Shown: in pieces, positions 25,143 to 32,941 of the stretch
Layout: each line of letters begins with the position of its first letter
Numbering within the stretch: the first letter of the stretch is position 1
DNA from: Actinopolyspora alba
GTDB taxonomy: Bacteria > Actinomycetota > Actinomycetes > Mycobacteriales > Pseudonocardiaceae
NCBI RefSeq assembly: GCF_900112765.1
Contig: NZ_FOMZ01000008.1
Coordinates: 1 to 64,000 of the forward strand
Direction of reading: 5' to 3'
Length of the DNA stretch: 64,000 bases
The notes under the pieces: generated by a model
Database searches by the model: none
The model's input: only the letters and a program-made list of their open reading frames with translations
What the model was told of the DNA's origin: nothing
Made by a program: the position numbers and the translations under genes

Positions 25143-27151
25143 GTCGCCGACAACGGGTTCGGAGCGGAAACGTAGCGCTGCTCGGTGACCAACCCGGCCA
25201 GGCGCATCCCCAGCATCGTCTTGAGCCGCCACGGCCGGTCCAGCAACGCCTCGGCGTCGGAGTCGCAGTCCGCGACCTCGTCCTCGTCGGCGGCCGTGGT
25301 TCGCAACCGCTCGAAGACGCCCGCGGCGCTCCCCCGCACCACCCGCCACAGCGGTTGTTCCGAACAGCCGGTGGCGGCGGCAGCGGCGGCCACGAGCTCG
25401 CCGAGCTGATTGCCGAACAGCGGGAAGTACAGCTTGTCGCGCAACGCCGCGGCATCGGTGCCCGTCAGCGCGGAATCCCGGTGCGGGGCGAACTCGTGAC
25501 CGCGCCGTCGCAGCCGCTCGGACAGCACCCGAACCCCGCCGATGTCCCGCACGAAAAACCGGTGCGGCAGGCCGTCGCGCAGCACCAGCACGCTGTTCTG
25601 CGGATGCGGTTCCAGCGCGATGCCGTAGCGCACCAACAGCGCGAGCAGCGGGAACATCCCCAGCTCGAGGTGCAGCCGCAGCCAGCGACGCGCGGTGTCG
25701 AGAGCGGACTCCGCTCCGTCCTCCCGGCCGTTCCGTAGGCCGGGGTTCAGTTCGGCCAGCACATCGGCGAGCACGTTGTTGCCGGTCAGCGGGGAGCGGG
25801 CGAGCAGTGCCGCCACCGGCAGCGCCACCTCACCGCCGGCCATCGACGCTCCCGGGTGCTCGCGCAGCACCGCCGCCAGTGAACGGGCACGCGCCCTGTC
25901 ACGATCCGCGTCCCCCGTCGAACCGGTGGGCCGGTGTCCGACGGCGGCGAGTTCCCGGCACACCGCGAAACGCGGTAGGCCGTGCTCGTCCACAGGTGAC
26001 AGGTCGGGATCCCGCGACACGATGCGGTCGAACAGCGCGGACAGCTCGGGTCCGTTGTGCACCGCCCCCGGTGAGACCCCGCGCACCGCGCCGGTCAGCC
26101 GTATCTCGACGGCGGTTTTGACCTGCAATCCCGGCGGGCGTTCGGGTTCTCGGGCCTCCAGCGTGCGCAGCGACATCAGCGGGCGCGCCGGGACGGTGGC
26201 GTCGAGCACCACAGCGGTTCCGGCGGCGAGGGCCTCCCCGTGCAGTTCCGGAATCGCGAACCGCAGCTGGTGCGGGTGTACCGGGATCAACGTGTACGAC
26301 GCGGGGGAAATCCCCCGGCCGAGCAGCTCCGACTCGGCTGCCTCGGTCGCTCGCGGAAAGGCGGCACGCAGCTCGCGCCACATCGCCCCGGCACCGTCGA
26401 GCTCACCGGTGTGGTCGGCGCCGGAGACCGCGTGCCGGGCCACCGCCACCAGCCGCATGTCGAACCCGACCTCGAACTCGGGAGCGTACCGGCGCTCGTC
26501 GGCCGCGCCGAGACCGGTCCTGACCTTGGCCACGGGCTGCATCGGGTGCCCGTCGATCACCCACTGCTCGAAGGAGCCGAGCAGCGAATCGTCGGAGCCG
26601 TGCCTCGTGCGCAGCTCCCCGAGGAGCGCGGTGAACGGTCGGCATCGGATGTCCACGGCGGAAGCCGAGTCGCGGAGCTCGCGGGCACGCGCTCGTTCGG
26701 CACGCAGCGCCCGCGCCAGCGCCGCCACGCTCTCCGCGACATCGGCGCGAAGCCGCTGCCATGCGTCCGGATCCCCCGCGAGCAGCTCCAGCCGCAGCAG
26801 CGCATCGAGCAGTTCCGCTGGATCGAGCAGCGTACGTGGCTGTGCCGTGCCCTCCGACAACGTGATCGGCCCGGTGGGAGCGAGTCTGCCCGTGGCGGTC
26901 ACCCGGGACAACGGGATCCGGAGTCCGCACCGGGCGGCGTGCTCGGGATCGAGCAGCCCTTCCCGGACGAGCGCGGACACCAGTCGCGCCAGCACGACCG
27001 GTCGGGCGGACACGACCCCCGGAGCACGGTAGTCGGTGGCGGGTGGTGCGGTGCCGTCCCGGCGACCGGCGCCGCGCCGGTGCGCCGCACCCGAGACGGA
27101 CGGCACCACCTCCGCACGATCTGCGCTCACTCCCTCAGCGTGATCACTCAT
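25139..27151 (-). CDS. NIS siderophore synthetase (IucA/IucC family), first gene
   Basis: The protein is about 670 residues from ATG 27151 (MSDHAEGV). No clear ribosome site precedes it, and GTG 27130 is an alternative. Family motifs are IDGHPMQPVAKVRTGL (in place of the usual GHP-HP-K), SYTLIPVHPHQLRFAIP, RPLMSLRTLE, LQVKTAVEIRLTGAVRGVS, and GIALEPHPQNSVLVL followed by FFVRDIGGVRV. It ends with a FhuF-like end, LRDKLYFPLFGNQL. It is translationally coupled to the second synthetase. Two copies of a 19-bp sequence at 27265-27309 sit in its upstream region. I did not find an obvious DmdR/IdeR iron box. Confidence 0.92.
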   Translation of the reverse strand: MSDHAEGVSADRAEVVPSVSGAAHRRGAGRRDGTAPPATDYRAPGVVSARPVVLARLVSALVREGLLDPEHAARCGLRIPLSRVTATGRLAPTGPITLSEGTAQPRTLLDPAELLDALLRLELLAGDPDAWQRLRADVAESVAALARALRAERARARELRDSASAVDIRCRPFTALLGELRTRHGSDDSLLGSFEQWVIDGHPMQPVAKVRTGLGAADERRYAPEFEVGFDMRLVAVARHAVSGADHTGELDGAGAMWRELRAAFPRATEAAESELLGRGISPASYTLIPVHPHQLRFAIPELHGEALAAGTAVVLDATVPARPLMSLRTLEAREPERPPGLQVKTAVEIRLTGAVRGVSPGAVHNGPELSALFDRIVSRDPDLSPVDEHGLPRFAVCRELAAVGHRPTGSTGDADRDRARARSLAAVLREHPGASMAGGEVALPVAALLARSPLTGNNVLADVLAELNPGLRNGREDGAESALDTARRWLRLHLELGMFPLLALLVRYGIALEPHPQNSVLVLRDGLPHRFFVRDIGGVRVLSERLRRRGHEFAPHRDSALTGTDAAALRDKLYFPLFGNQLGELVAAAAAATGCSEQPLWRVVRGSAAGVFERLRTTAADEDEVADCDSDAEALLDRPWRLKTMLGMRLAGLVTEQRYVSAPNPLSAT

Positions 27152-27264
27152 CGGATCGAGGGCAACAGCCCCGCGCAAACTCACCCGCTTCGCGTAGCGG
27201 TGTGAACCACAGCCACACGGCGGGACGTCGAGCACGCGGAGCGGGCCGACCGAACGAGCGCACG

Positions 27265-27309
27265 CCCGAGGGAGCACTGCCCGGGTGATCCCCGAGGGAG
27301 CACTGCCCG
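27265..27309. repeat. Two 19-bp direct repeats upstream of the siderophore genes
   Basis: CCCGAGGGAGCACTGCCCG occurs at 27265-27283 and 27291-27309, a period of 26 bp. It shares the 13-mer GAGCACTGCCCGG with the tandem repeats at 20370-20429. Confidence 0.7.
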
Positions 27310-27354
27310 AGGTAGCACGGCAGCCGGGACGGGGTTCCGGCGGTCGGGAACGGA

Positions 27355-29334
27355 TCACCGCCTCGGGGAACGCTCCAGTCTGGCCAGGTCTAAGTAGCAC
27401 CACGCCCAGTTCTCGTCCGGTTCCGCCGAGGCCACGATCGGATGCGTGCACGTGTCCGCGTGCGCACTGGCGTGCCGGTGCGGCGAAGAATCGCAGCACC
27501 CCACGTTGCCGCAGTGCAGACACGTCCGCAGGTGCACCCAATCGCGCTCGCCGAGCCGCAGGCACTCGGTACAGCCCGCCGAGGACGGCAGCACCGGCTC
27601 GATCTCGGTGGCGTGCGGACAGGCCGTGGCCGGATCGACCCGGAAGTCCACCGGGGTGTTCGGGTCCGGGTAACCGGCGGAATCGAGCCGCCCGAGGCGC
27701 CGCAGCACGGTATCGGTCAGCGGGTGTGCCACGGCGCCGACAGTGTCGACGATCCGATCGACCCCGGCAGGCACGAGTTCCTCCGCACCGGCGCGATCGA
27801 TCGGACGCACCACGATCGACGTCTCCGGCGCGAACCGCGCGACCACGGCAGCGATTCGGGCGGCCTGTTCCCCCGCGTTCTCACAGATGACCACCAACCG
27901 CGCCGTCGCCAGCCCGGCCTCGTGCAGCACGTTGCCGTGCGTGGAATCACCTCGCACCACCCGGTCGGCACGCCGCTCGGCGTCCGCGGCCAGCTCGGGG
28001 CCGAGCGTGATCACCACCACCGGAATGTCCCGGGCACGCAGCTCGGTGGTCAGCGCGGCGGCGACCTCTCCCCATCCGGAGACGATCACATGTCCTCCCA
28101 CGGCGCCCGACGGCTCGCCCGCCGCCGTTTCCCCGGTGGGACGACGCCGCCGCAGTGCCTCGGCGAACCGCTCGCCGAGAGCGGCCAGCACGGGGGTGAG
28201 AATCATAAGCGTCACCGTCACGGCCACCAGCACCTGCTCGCCGTCGGCTCCCATACCCAACGGCTCCACCCCGGCCGCACGCCCCGCGCTCTGCAGCACG
28301 AACGAGAACTCACCGACCTGGGCGAGCAGGAAGCCACCCGCCACCGCCGTGGGCAGCCCGACCCGCAGCGCCAACAACGCGACTCCGCCGGTGATCAGCT
28401 TGAGCAGCACGACCGCGCAGGCCAGCAGCAGGATCAGCCACCACATCCGCAGTACGGCACGCAGGTCCACCAGCATCCCGATGGAGACGAAGAACGTGGC
28501 GCTGAACAGGATCTGCAGCGGCAGCACCTCGCCGAGCGCGTGTGAACTGTGCTTGGACTCGCTGACCACGAGCCCGGCCAGGAAGGCGCCGAGCGCCACG
28601 CTCACCCCGGCCAGCGAGGTCAGCCAGGCCGTTCCGAGGCCGATGGCCACCACGGCCAGCAGGAAGACCTCGGGAGAGCAGGTCCGTGCCACGCGTTCCA
28701 GCAGTGGTGGCATCACCTTGCGCGCCACCACAAGCACCACCACCAGCACCACGAGCGCGGTTCCCAGCGCGCGCAGCAGCTCCAGCACGCCGCCGCCGGA
28801 GCCTCGGCCGAGCAGCGGCACGAGCAGCACCATGACCACCACGGCCAGGTCCTGAAAGATCAACGTCGCGATCGAGGTCCCGCCCACCGTCGTGGTGGTG
28901 CGTCCCGACGAGGACAACACCTTGAGCACGATCGCGGTCGAGGACAGCGCCACGAGCAGCCCCGTGAGCAGCGCGGGACGCCACTCGACGCCGAAGAGCA
29001 ACGACACCGCCGTGGTGAGCCCGACGGTGAGCACGACCTGCAACCCACCGCCCAGCAGCACGTAACGCCGTATCGAGGCCATGCGGTCCAGCGAGAACTC
29101 GATGCCGATGGTGAACAGCAGCAGCATCACGCCGATGTCGGCCGCCGCGCGGACCACTTCGGAGTCCGAGACCAGTCCGAGTTGATGCGGCCCGATCAAC
29201 ACCCCCGCCAGCAGGAACCCCACGATGGGCACGATCCGCAGCCGGATGCTGAGGTAACCGATCAGTCCCGCGGCGCACAGCAGAGCCACGATCGGCCCCA
29301 GATAGCCGGTCGTCTCCCCGGCAGCGAGCACCAT
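27355..29334 (-). CDS. KefB-type cation/proton antiporter with RCK domain and C-terminal UBP zinc finger
   Basis: The protein is 659 residues. Residues 1-390 form a CPA2 antiporter with about 12-13 membrane helices, including the GFLLAGVLIGPHQLG and FTIGIEFSLDRM signatures. Residues about 415-540 are a TrkA-N/RCK domain (GGHVIVSGWGEVAAALTTEL, then VVRGDSTHGNVLHEAGL). The last 80 residues hold a cysteine/histidine-rich UBP-type zinc finger: CPHATEI, GCTECLRLG, HLRTCLHCGNVGCCDSSPHRH, HADTCTHPI. Antiporter plus RCK is a known design. The third domain is rare on a transporter and suggests control by a protein C-terminus or a thiol/zinc signal. GAGGTGGGG precedes ATG 29334. Confidence 0.88.
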   Translation of the reverse strand: MVLAAGETTGYLGPIVALLCAAGLIGYLSIRLRIVPIVGFLLAGVLIGPHQLGLVSDSEVVRAAADIGVMLLLFTIGIEFSLDRMASIRRYVLLGGGLQVVLTVGLTTAVSLLFGVEWRPALLTGLLVALSSTAIVLKVLSSSGRTTTTVGGTSIATLIFQDLAVVVMVLLVPLLGRGSGGGVLELLRALGTALVVLVVVLVVARKVMPPLLERVARTCSPEVFLLAVVAIGLGTAWLTSLAGVSVALGAFLAGLVVSESKHSSHALGEVLPLQILFSATFFVSIGMLVDLRAVLRMWWLILLLACAVVLLKLITGGVALLALRVGLPTAVAGGFLLAQVGEFSFVLQSAGRAAGVEPLGMGADGEQVLVAVTVTLMILTPVLAALGERFAEALRRRRPTGETAAGEPSGAVGGHVIVSGWGEVAAALTTELRARDIPVVVITLGPELAADAERRADRVVRGDSTHGNVLHEAGLATARLVVICENAGEQAARIAAVVARFAPETSIVVRPIDRAGAEELVPAGVDRIVDTVGAVAHPLTDTVLRRLGRLDSAGYPDPNTPVDFRVDPATACPHATEIEPVLPSSAGCTECLRLGERDWVHLRTCLHCGNVGCCDSSPHRHASAHADTCTHPIVASAEPDENWAWCYLDLARLERSPRR

Positions 29335-29553
29335 TCACCCCACCTCGATTCCTTCCGGCCGGAAAGCCCTGCATACGCCAGGCACCGGCAGCTCGCACGC
29401 GGAAAGGATCCCGCTCGCCCGCTCCCGCCCGCCGGGAACGTTCGCGGGCGTCCCTCCACTGGGAATCATCGCCGACTTCTCGGATGCGTAGCCGGGGCGC
29501 CCACGGGGTAAACCTCCACCACGACCCGTGAAGCGACACCGGGAGGAACGGGA

Positions 29554-29772
29554 ATGGTCAACACCGCTCACTTCATCACGGCGACCGAGGACGACAACCC
29601 CGTCCTGACGGTGCGCGACGACCGGGGAGCCGAGGTGACCGAGCTGGAACTGCCACCGACGGTCTCGGGACCGGTAGAGGCCGACGACGAGCTGCTCGCC
29701 GCGGGCTGGTCGCGCAGCGCGGACTGGACCACCGCCGACGACGGTTGGGTGGCACCGGTCGTACCCGCCTGA
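29554..29772 (+). CDS. Small acidic protein, unknown
   Basis: The protein is 72 residues from ATG 29554, behind GGGAGGAACGGG. It is acidic, without cysteine, and has a VLTVRDDRGAEVTELELPP beta-like segment and tryptophans near the end (AAGWSRSADWTTADDGWVAP). A frame this short with such a clear ribosome site and host-like codon use is probably real. The next small gene begins 46 bp downstream in the same direction, so the two may be co-transcribed. Function not recognised. Confidence 0.6.
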   Translation: MVNTAHFITATEDDNPVLTVRDDRGAEVTELELPPTVSGPVEADDELLAAGWSRSADWTTADDGWVAPVVPA

Positions 29773-29818
29773 ACACGTACCCCGATCCGGCCGCACGAAC
29801 GTGCGGGAAGGAGATCCA

Positions 29819-30154
29819 GTGACGGCACGACTACCGATACCGGACTACGACGAGATGCCGCTCTCCACCCTGGGGCATCGCATCCGATCCCTGACCGAGG
29901 ACGAGCTGAACACCCTGCTGGAGCACGAGCGGGCACACGCGGCTCGTGTTCCGGTGATCGAGCAGCTGACCGGCAGGCTGAACGAGTTGCGGCAGGGTGC
30001 GGAGCCCACTCCGGGTCCCGAGGAGGAGCCCTCCGACGTGCCGGGCCACAGCCGTTCGGGCTCGGAGGTGACCCCGGAGCCACCCCGCGGCAAGGGACGG
30101 CCGACCGCGCACGGTACCCGGTCGACGACCGGCAAGGGGATCGAACACGACTGA
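29819..30154 (+). CDS. DUF8129-like small actinobacterial protein
   Basis: The protein is 111 residues, GTG 29819 with AAGGAG six bases upstream. Residues 4-60 (LPIPDYDEMPLSTLGHRIRS, then LTEDELNTLLEHERAHAARV, PVIEQLTGRLNEL) match a short helical domain widespread in actinomycetes, often near general-stress genes and recorded as DUF8129. The C-terminal half is disordered and rich in G, P, E and R. No enzymatic motif is present. It follows the 72-residue gene by 46 bp. Confidence 0.65.
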   Translation: MTARLPIPDYDEMPLSTLGHRIRSLTEDELNTLLEHERAHAARVPVIEQLTGRLNELRQGAEPTPGPEEEPSDVPGHSRSGSEVTPEPPRGKGRPTAHGTRSTTGKGIEHD

Positions 30155-30222
30155 GTGATGCGAGCAGTCGTGGTCCGTGGTTACGTAACCGGCACGCACG
30201 GCGATCCCGCACCGGCTGGTGC

Positions 30223-30240
30223 CGATTTCTCGCGAAATCG
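30223..30240 (+). repeat. Interspersed palindrome, copy 3
   Basis: Exact core CGATTTCTCGCGAAATCG, upstream of the long repeat copy A. Confidence 0.85.
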
Positions 30241-30366
30241 ACGCCCCGTTGCGGCGGGGTGGCCCGGGACCGCTGTAGGGAAGCGACCGTGCGGGTCGCG
30301 GCGCCAGTGTCGCCGGTGCGGTACTCCCAGCACTCCCGCGGCCCGAACTCCCACCGCCCTTCGCCA

Positions 30367-30513
30367 TCGGCACCGCCGCGGGTCCTGCCGTGCGGCTCTC
30401 GCGAGGACGGTCGGAGACGTTGTGTAGGTCGCTACCCGATGTCGGGGCATCCGCTCACGAGCCGTGCGAGAGGTTCCGCCAAGCGAGCGACCACGAAAAG
30501 CGAGCCGAGTAAC
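30367..30513 (+). repeat. Long intergenic repeat, copy A
   Basis: About 145 bp clearly similar to 42929-43075. Shared blocks include CACCGCCGCGGGT, CTCTCGCGAGG, AGACGTTGTGTAG, CTACCCGATGTCGGGGCA and GCGAGAGGTTCCGCCA in the same order. In both places the palindromic core lies upstream, at different distances. It ends just before the ribosome site of the gene at 30540. Confidence 0.8.
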
Positions 30514-30539
30514 TCTCAATCGCCGGGAAGGAATGTGCA

Positions 30540-31718
30540 GTGGCATCACTGGGGTTGGTCAGCGATCCGGATTTCCCCAGTCACGTCGCCGACTCGCTGG
30601 CCGAAAGCCTGCCACGGTATCTGACGGAACGCCTCGACGAGGCCGAGTGGTCGATCGAGCTCGTCAGCGACCCGGTCGCCGCGGGCCGCAGCAGCGGCAA
30701 GGAGATCCTCGACGCGACCGAACGGCAGCGACGGCTGCACGGCTGGGACTACGCGGTCGGGGTGACCGATCTGCCGTTGCGGCAGGAGAAACGACCGGTG
30801 CTTGCCGACATCGGACAGGAGCACGAGCGGGTCGGGGTGATCTCGCTTCCCGCCCTCGGCGGGTTCCAGCCGCAGCGCAGGGCGAGGCAGCTGTTGGCCA
30901 GCGTTCTCGCCGAGCTGACCGGGAACGATGATCGGACCGACAACGGCCTGTACAGTCCACCGACCGAGGTACTGGCTCCCATCCGGCGGGAACGTGCCTC
31001 CAGTGACTCGATCGCGGTGCGCTACCGCTCCACGAGACGACGCGGCAGGGCACGGCTGCTGTCCGGCATGGTGCGCAGCAACACACCGTGGCGGCTGGTG
31101 CTGGGCATGTCCGGAGCGCTGGCCGCCGCACTGGCCACTTCCGTGTTCGGGTTGACCTCGAGCACGGTCTGGCAGATCGCCGACATGCTGGGGCCGTTCC
31201 GCCGGGGATTGCTCGTGGTCCTGGCGGTGGCGCTGATGGCGACGTGGCTGATCGTCACGCACAAGCTCTGGGAGAAACCGCGCTACACCGCCGACCGGGA
31301 ACAGCGGATGCTGTACAACTCCTCCACCGCGCTGACGATCGTGACGGGGGTGGGCTGTCTGTACGTGGTGCTGTTCGCGGCCAACCTGGCCGGGAGCCTG
31401 TTCCTGATCGACCCCGAGCTGCTGAGCAGCAGCCTCGGCGGAAGCATCGGAATCGGCAACTACCTGGGGCTGGCGTTGGCCGCCACCTCGATGGGGGTGG
31501 CGGCGGGTGCGCTCGGCTCCGGTCTGGAGGACGACGCCACGGTGCGTCGCGCCGCCTACGGCTACCGGGAGGCGCAGCGCCGGGCGAACCAACAACAGAC
31601 CGAGCAGCGGGAGCAGACCGGCTACCCGGATCAGGCCGGGGTCCGACAACAGACCGAACAACAGGACCAGAACGGGAGCCGGGAGGGGACCGAACAGGAC
31701 TCGGACACCGAGCGATGA
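30540..31718 (+). CDS. Membrane protein with Gln-rich C-terminus, unknown
   Basis: The protein is 392 residues, GTG 30540 with GGAAGGAA upstream. The N-terminal 165 residues are soluble (LGLVSDPDFPSHVADSLAES, WDYAVGVTDLPLRQEKRPVL, ISLPALGGFQP). Four membrane segments follow (about 182-205, 220-240, 265-290, 305-328). The end is a Q/E-rich tail with repeated QQTEQ units. It is not a family I can name with certainty; the soluble part recalls actinomycete proteins that carry a protease-like substrate pattern but no catalytic residues. It stands alone between long repeat A and the convergent FNT gene. Confidence 0.65.
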   Translation: MASLGLVSDPDFPSHVADSLAESLPRYLTERLDEAEWSIELVSDPVAAGRSSGKEILDATERQRRLHGWDYAVGVTDLPLRQEKRPVLADIGQEHERVGVISLPALGGFQPQRRARQLLASVLAELTGNDDRTDNGLYSPPTEVLAPIRRERASSDSIAVRYRSTRRRGRARLLSGMVRSNTPWRLVLGMSGALAAALATSVFGLTSSTVWQIADMLGPFRRGLLVVLAVALMATWLIVTHKLWEKPRYTADREQRMLYNSSTALTIVTGVGCLYVVLFAANLAGSLFLIDPELLSSSLGGSIGIGNYLGLALAATSMGVAAGALGSGLEDDATVRRAAYGYREAQRRANQQQTEQREQTGYPDQAGVRQQTEQQDQNGSREGTEQDSDTER

Positions 31719-31907
31719 ACCGGAGCGCACTCGGCGCGTCGGGAAGTTCAGGAACGGCTACGTGCGGAGTCGGGCGAAAGTCCGGATCGTGGTCAACCAC
31801 GGATGAGGTCGACCTGGATGAGTTCCTCGTCCAGGACGAGGCCGTCGATCGCTTTCCAGACATGGTCGGCGGTGAGCGCCGCACGTCCGTACCACTTCAT
31901 GCACCGA

Positions 31908-32753
31908 TCACGGGCGGCGGCTGGCGGGGGCGGCACGACGCCACTCGTAGAGCCGCTCGTGGCTGCGAACCAGCCGCAGAAAGGTCGTCAGCCCTATCCC
32001 GCCGACCGCGTTGCCGAGGACGGTCCAGCCGAAGAACGCGATCCAGGAGCCGTAGCCGTACCCGGCACCGGCGTGAATGCCGCCGAAGATGAAAAGCGTG
32101 TCCAGCACGGAGTGGTACATGCCCAGGCCCGCCACCAGGAACGCCGTGGCCAGCGAGGCCAGCACCCGGGCGACGTCGTCGTCGGTACCGATGCGCATCC
32201 TGGTCAACAGCGTCATCGTGCTGCCCGCCAGCACCGCGAGCAGGAAGGTGCGCAGGTCGAAACCGGATTCGGCGAACTTCTCGCCGGTCTCGATCGCCAC
32301 CGAGCGCAACCCGGGGAAGGCGACCACCACCATCCACATGCTCACCCAGCCTCCCAGGAGGTTGCCCACCAGTGTCGCCAGCCAGAACCGGGCCAGCCGC
32401 CACCAGCCCGCCTCGCGGGCCAGCACCACGGCGATGGGCACCAGGAAACCCTCGGTGAAGAGCTCACTGTTGCCCAGCAGCAGCGCGATGAAACCGACTC
32501 CGAAGGCGATCCCGGCCAACAGTTCGCTGCCGGTGGCCTGTTCGACGTAGAGGAAGGCGAGCACCCCGAGCGAGATCTCTACTCCGGCGATGGTGCCGCT
32601 CGCCAGCAGCTCGGGCATGGTCCGGAACAGTCTCGGCCTGCCCCGGGCGACGATGGTGTCGAAGGCGCGCTCGACCTCGTCCTCCCGCAGCGGGGCGTGT
32701 CGGCCCTTGCTGTCCGTCCGGGACCGTTCCTCTTCCGACTCTTGTTCAGCCAT
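31908..32753 (-). CDS. Formate/nitrite transporter (FNT) family channel
   Basis: The protein is 281 residues from ATG 32753, with GGAGAG upstream. A 40-residue charged N-terminus precedes about six membrane segments. Family features are TIAGVEISLGVLAFL in helix 1, LLLGNSELFTEGFLVP around the first broken helix, LLGGWVSMWMVV and SVLDTLFIFGGIHAGAGYGYG in later helices. The family conducts formate, nitrite or hydrosulfide. This subgroup (YfdC-like, with a long polar N-terminus) has no proven substrate. The gene is monocistronic and convergent with 30540-31718. Confidence 0.8.
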   Translation of the reverse strand: MAEQESEEERSRTDSKGRHAPLREDEVERAFDTIVARGRPRLFRTMPELLASGTIAGVEISLGVLAFLYVEQATGSELLAGIAFGVGFIALLLGNSELFTEGFLVPIAVVLAREAGWWRLARFWLATLVGNLLGGWVSMWMVVVAFPGLRSVAIETGEKFAESGFDLRTFLLAVLAGSTMTLLTRMRIGTDDDVARVLASLATAFLVAGLGMYHSVLDTLFIFGGIHAGAGYGYGSWIAFFGWTVLGNAVGGIGLTTFLRLVRSHERLYEWRRAAPASRRP

Positions 32754-32941
32754 GACTCTCCGAGGGGTTTCGCTGGTGCGCGTCCTCCAGATCGGTACCC
32801 GAACAGCTCGCGGAGAAACCCGAACGACTCACCGGGAACGCGAACGACTCGCCGAGAAGCACGGAGTTCGAACCGACAGCCGCTCGGGCACGCGTGCTCG
32901 CCGGACCCGAACCCTCGACAGGGCACCGCGACAGCGACAGG

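Larger units (their letters stand above)
30155..30539. other. Intergenic region with interspersed repeats
   Basis: 385 bp containing palindrome copy 3 (30223-30240) and a long repeat (about 30367-30513) shared with 42929-43075. No gene is supported. Confidence 0.6.

Noticed and set aside
27152-27354. Iron-box (DmdR/IdeR) operator upstream of the siderophore genes
   Set aside because: No sequence resembling the TTAGGTTAGGCTAACCTAA-type site was found by reading this region.
31793-31900. 35-residue frame beside the FNT gene
   Set aside because: No ribosome site. It could be a remnant (MKWYGRAALTADHVW) but cannot be supported alone.
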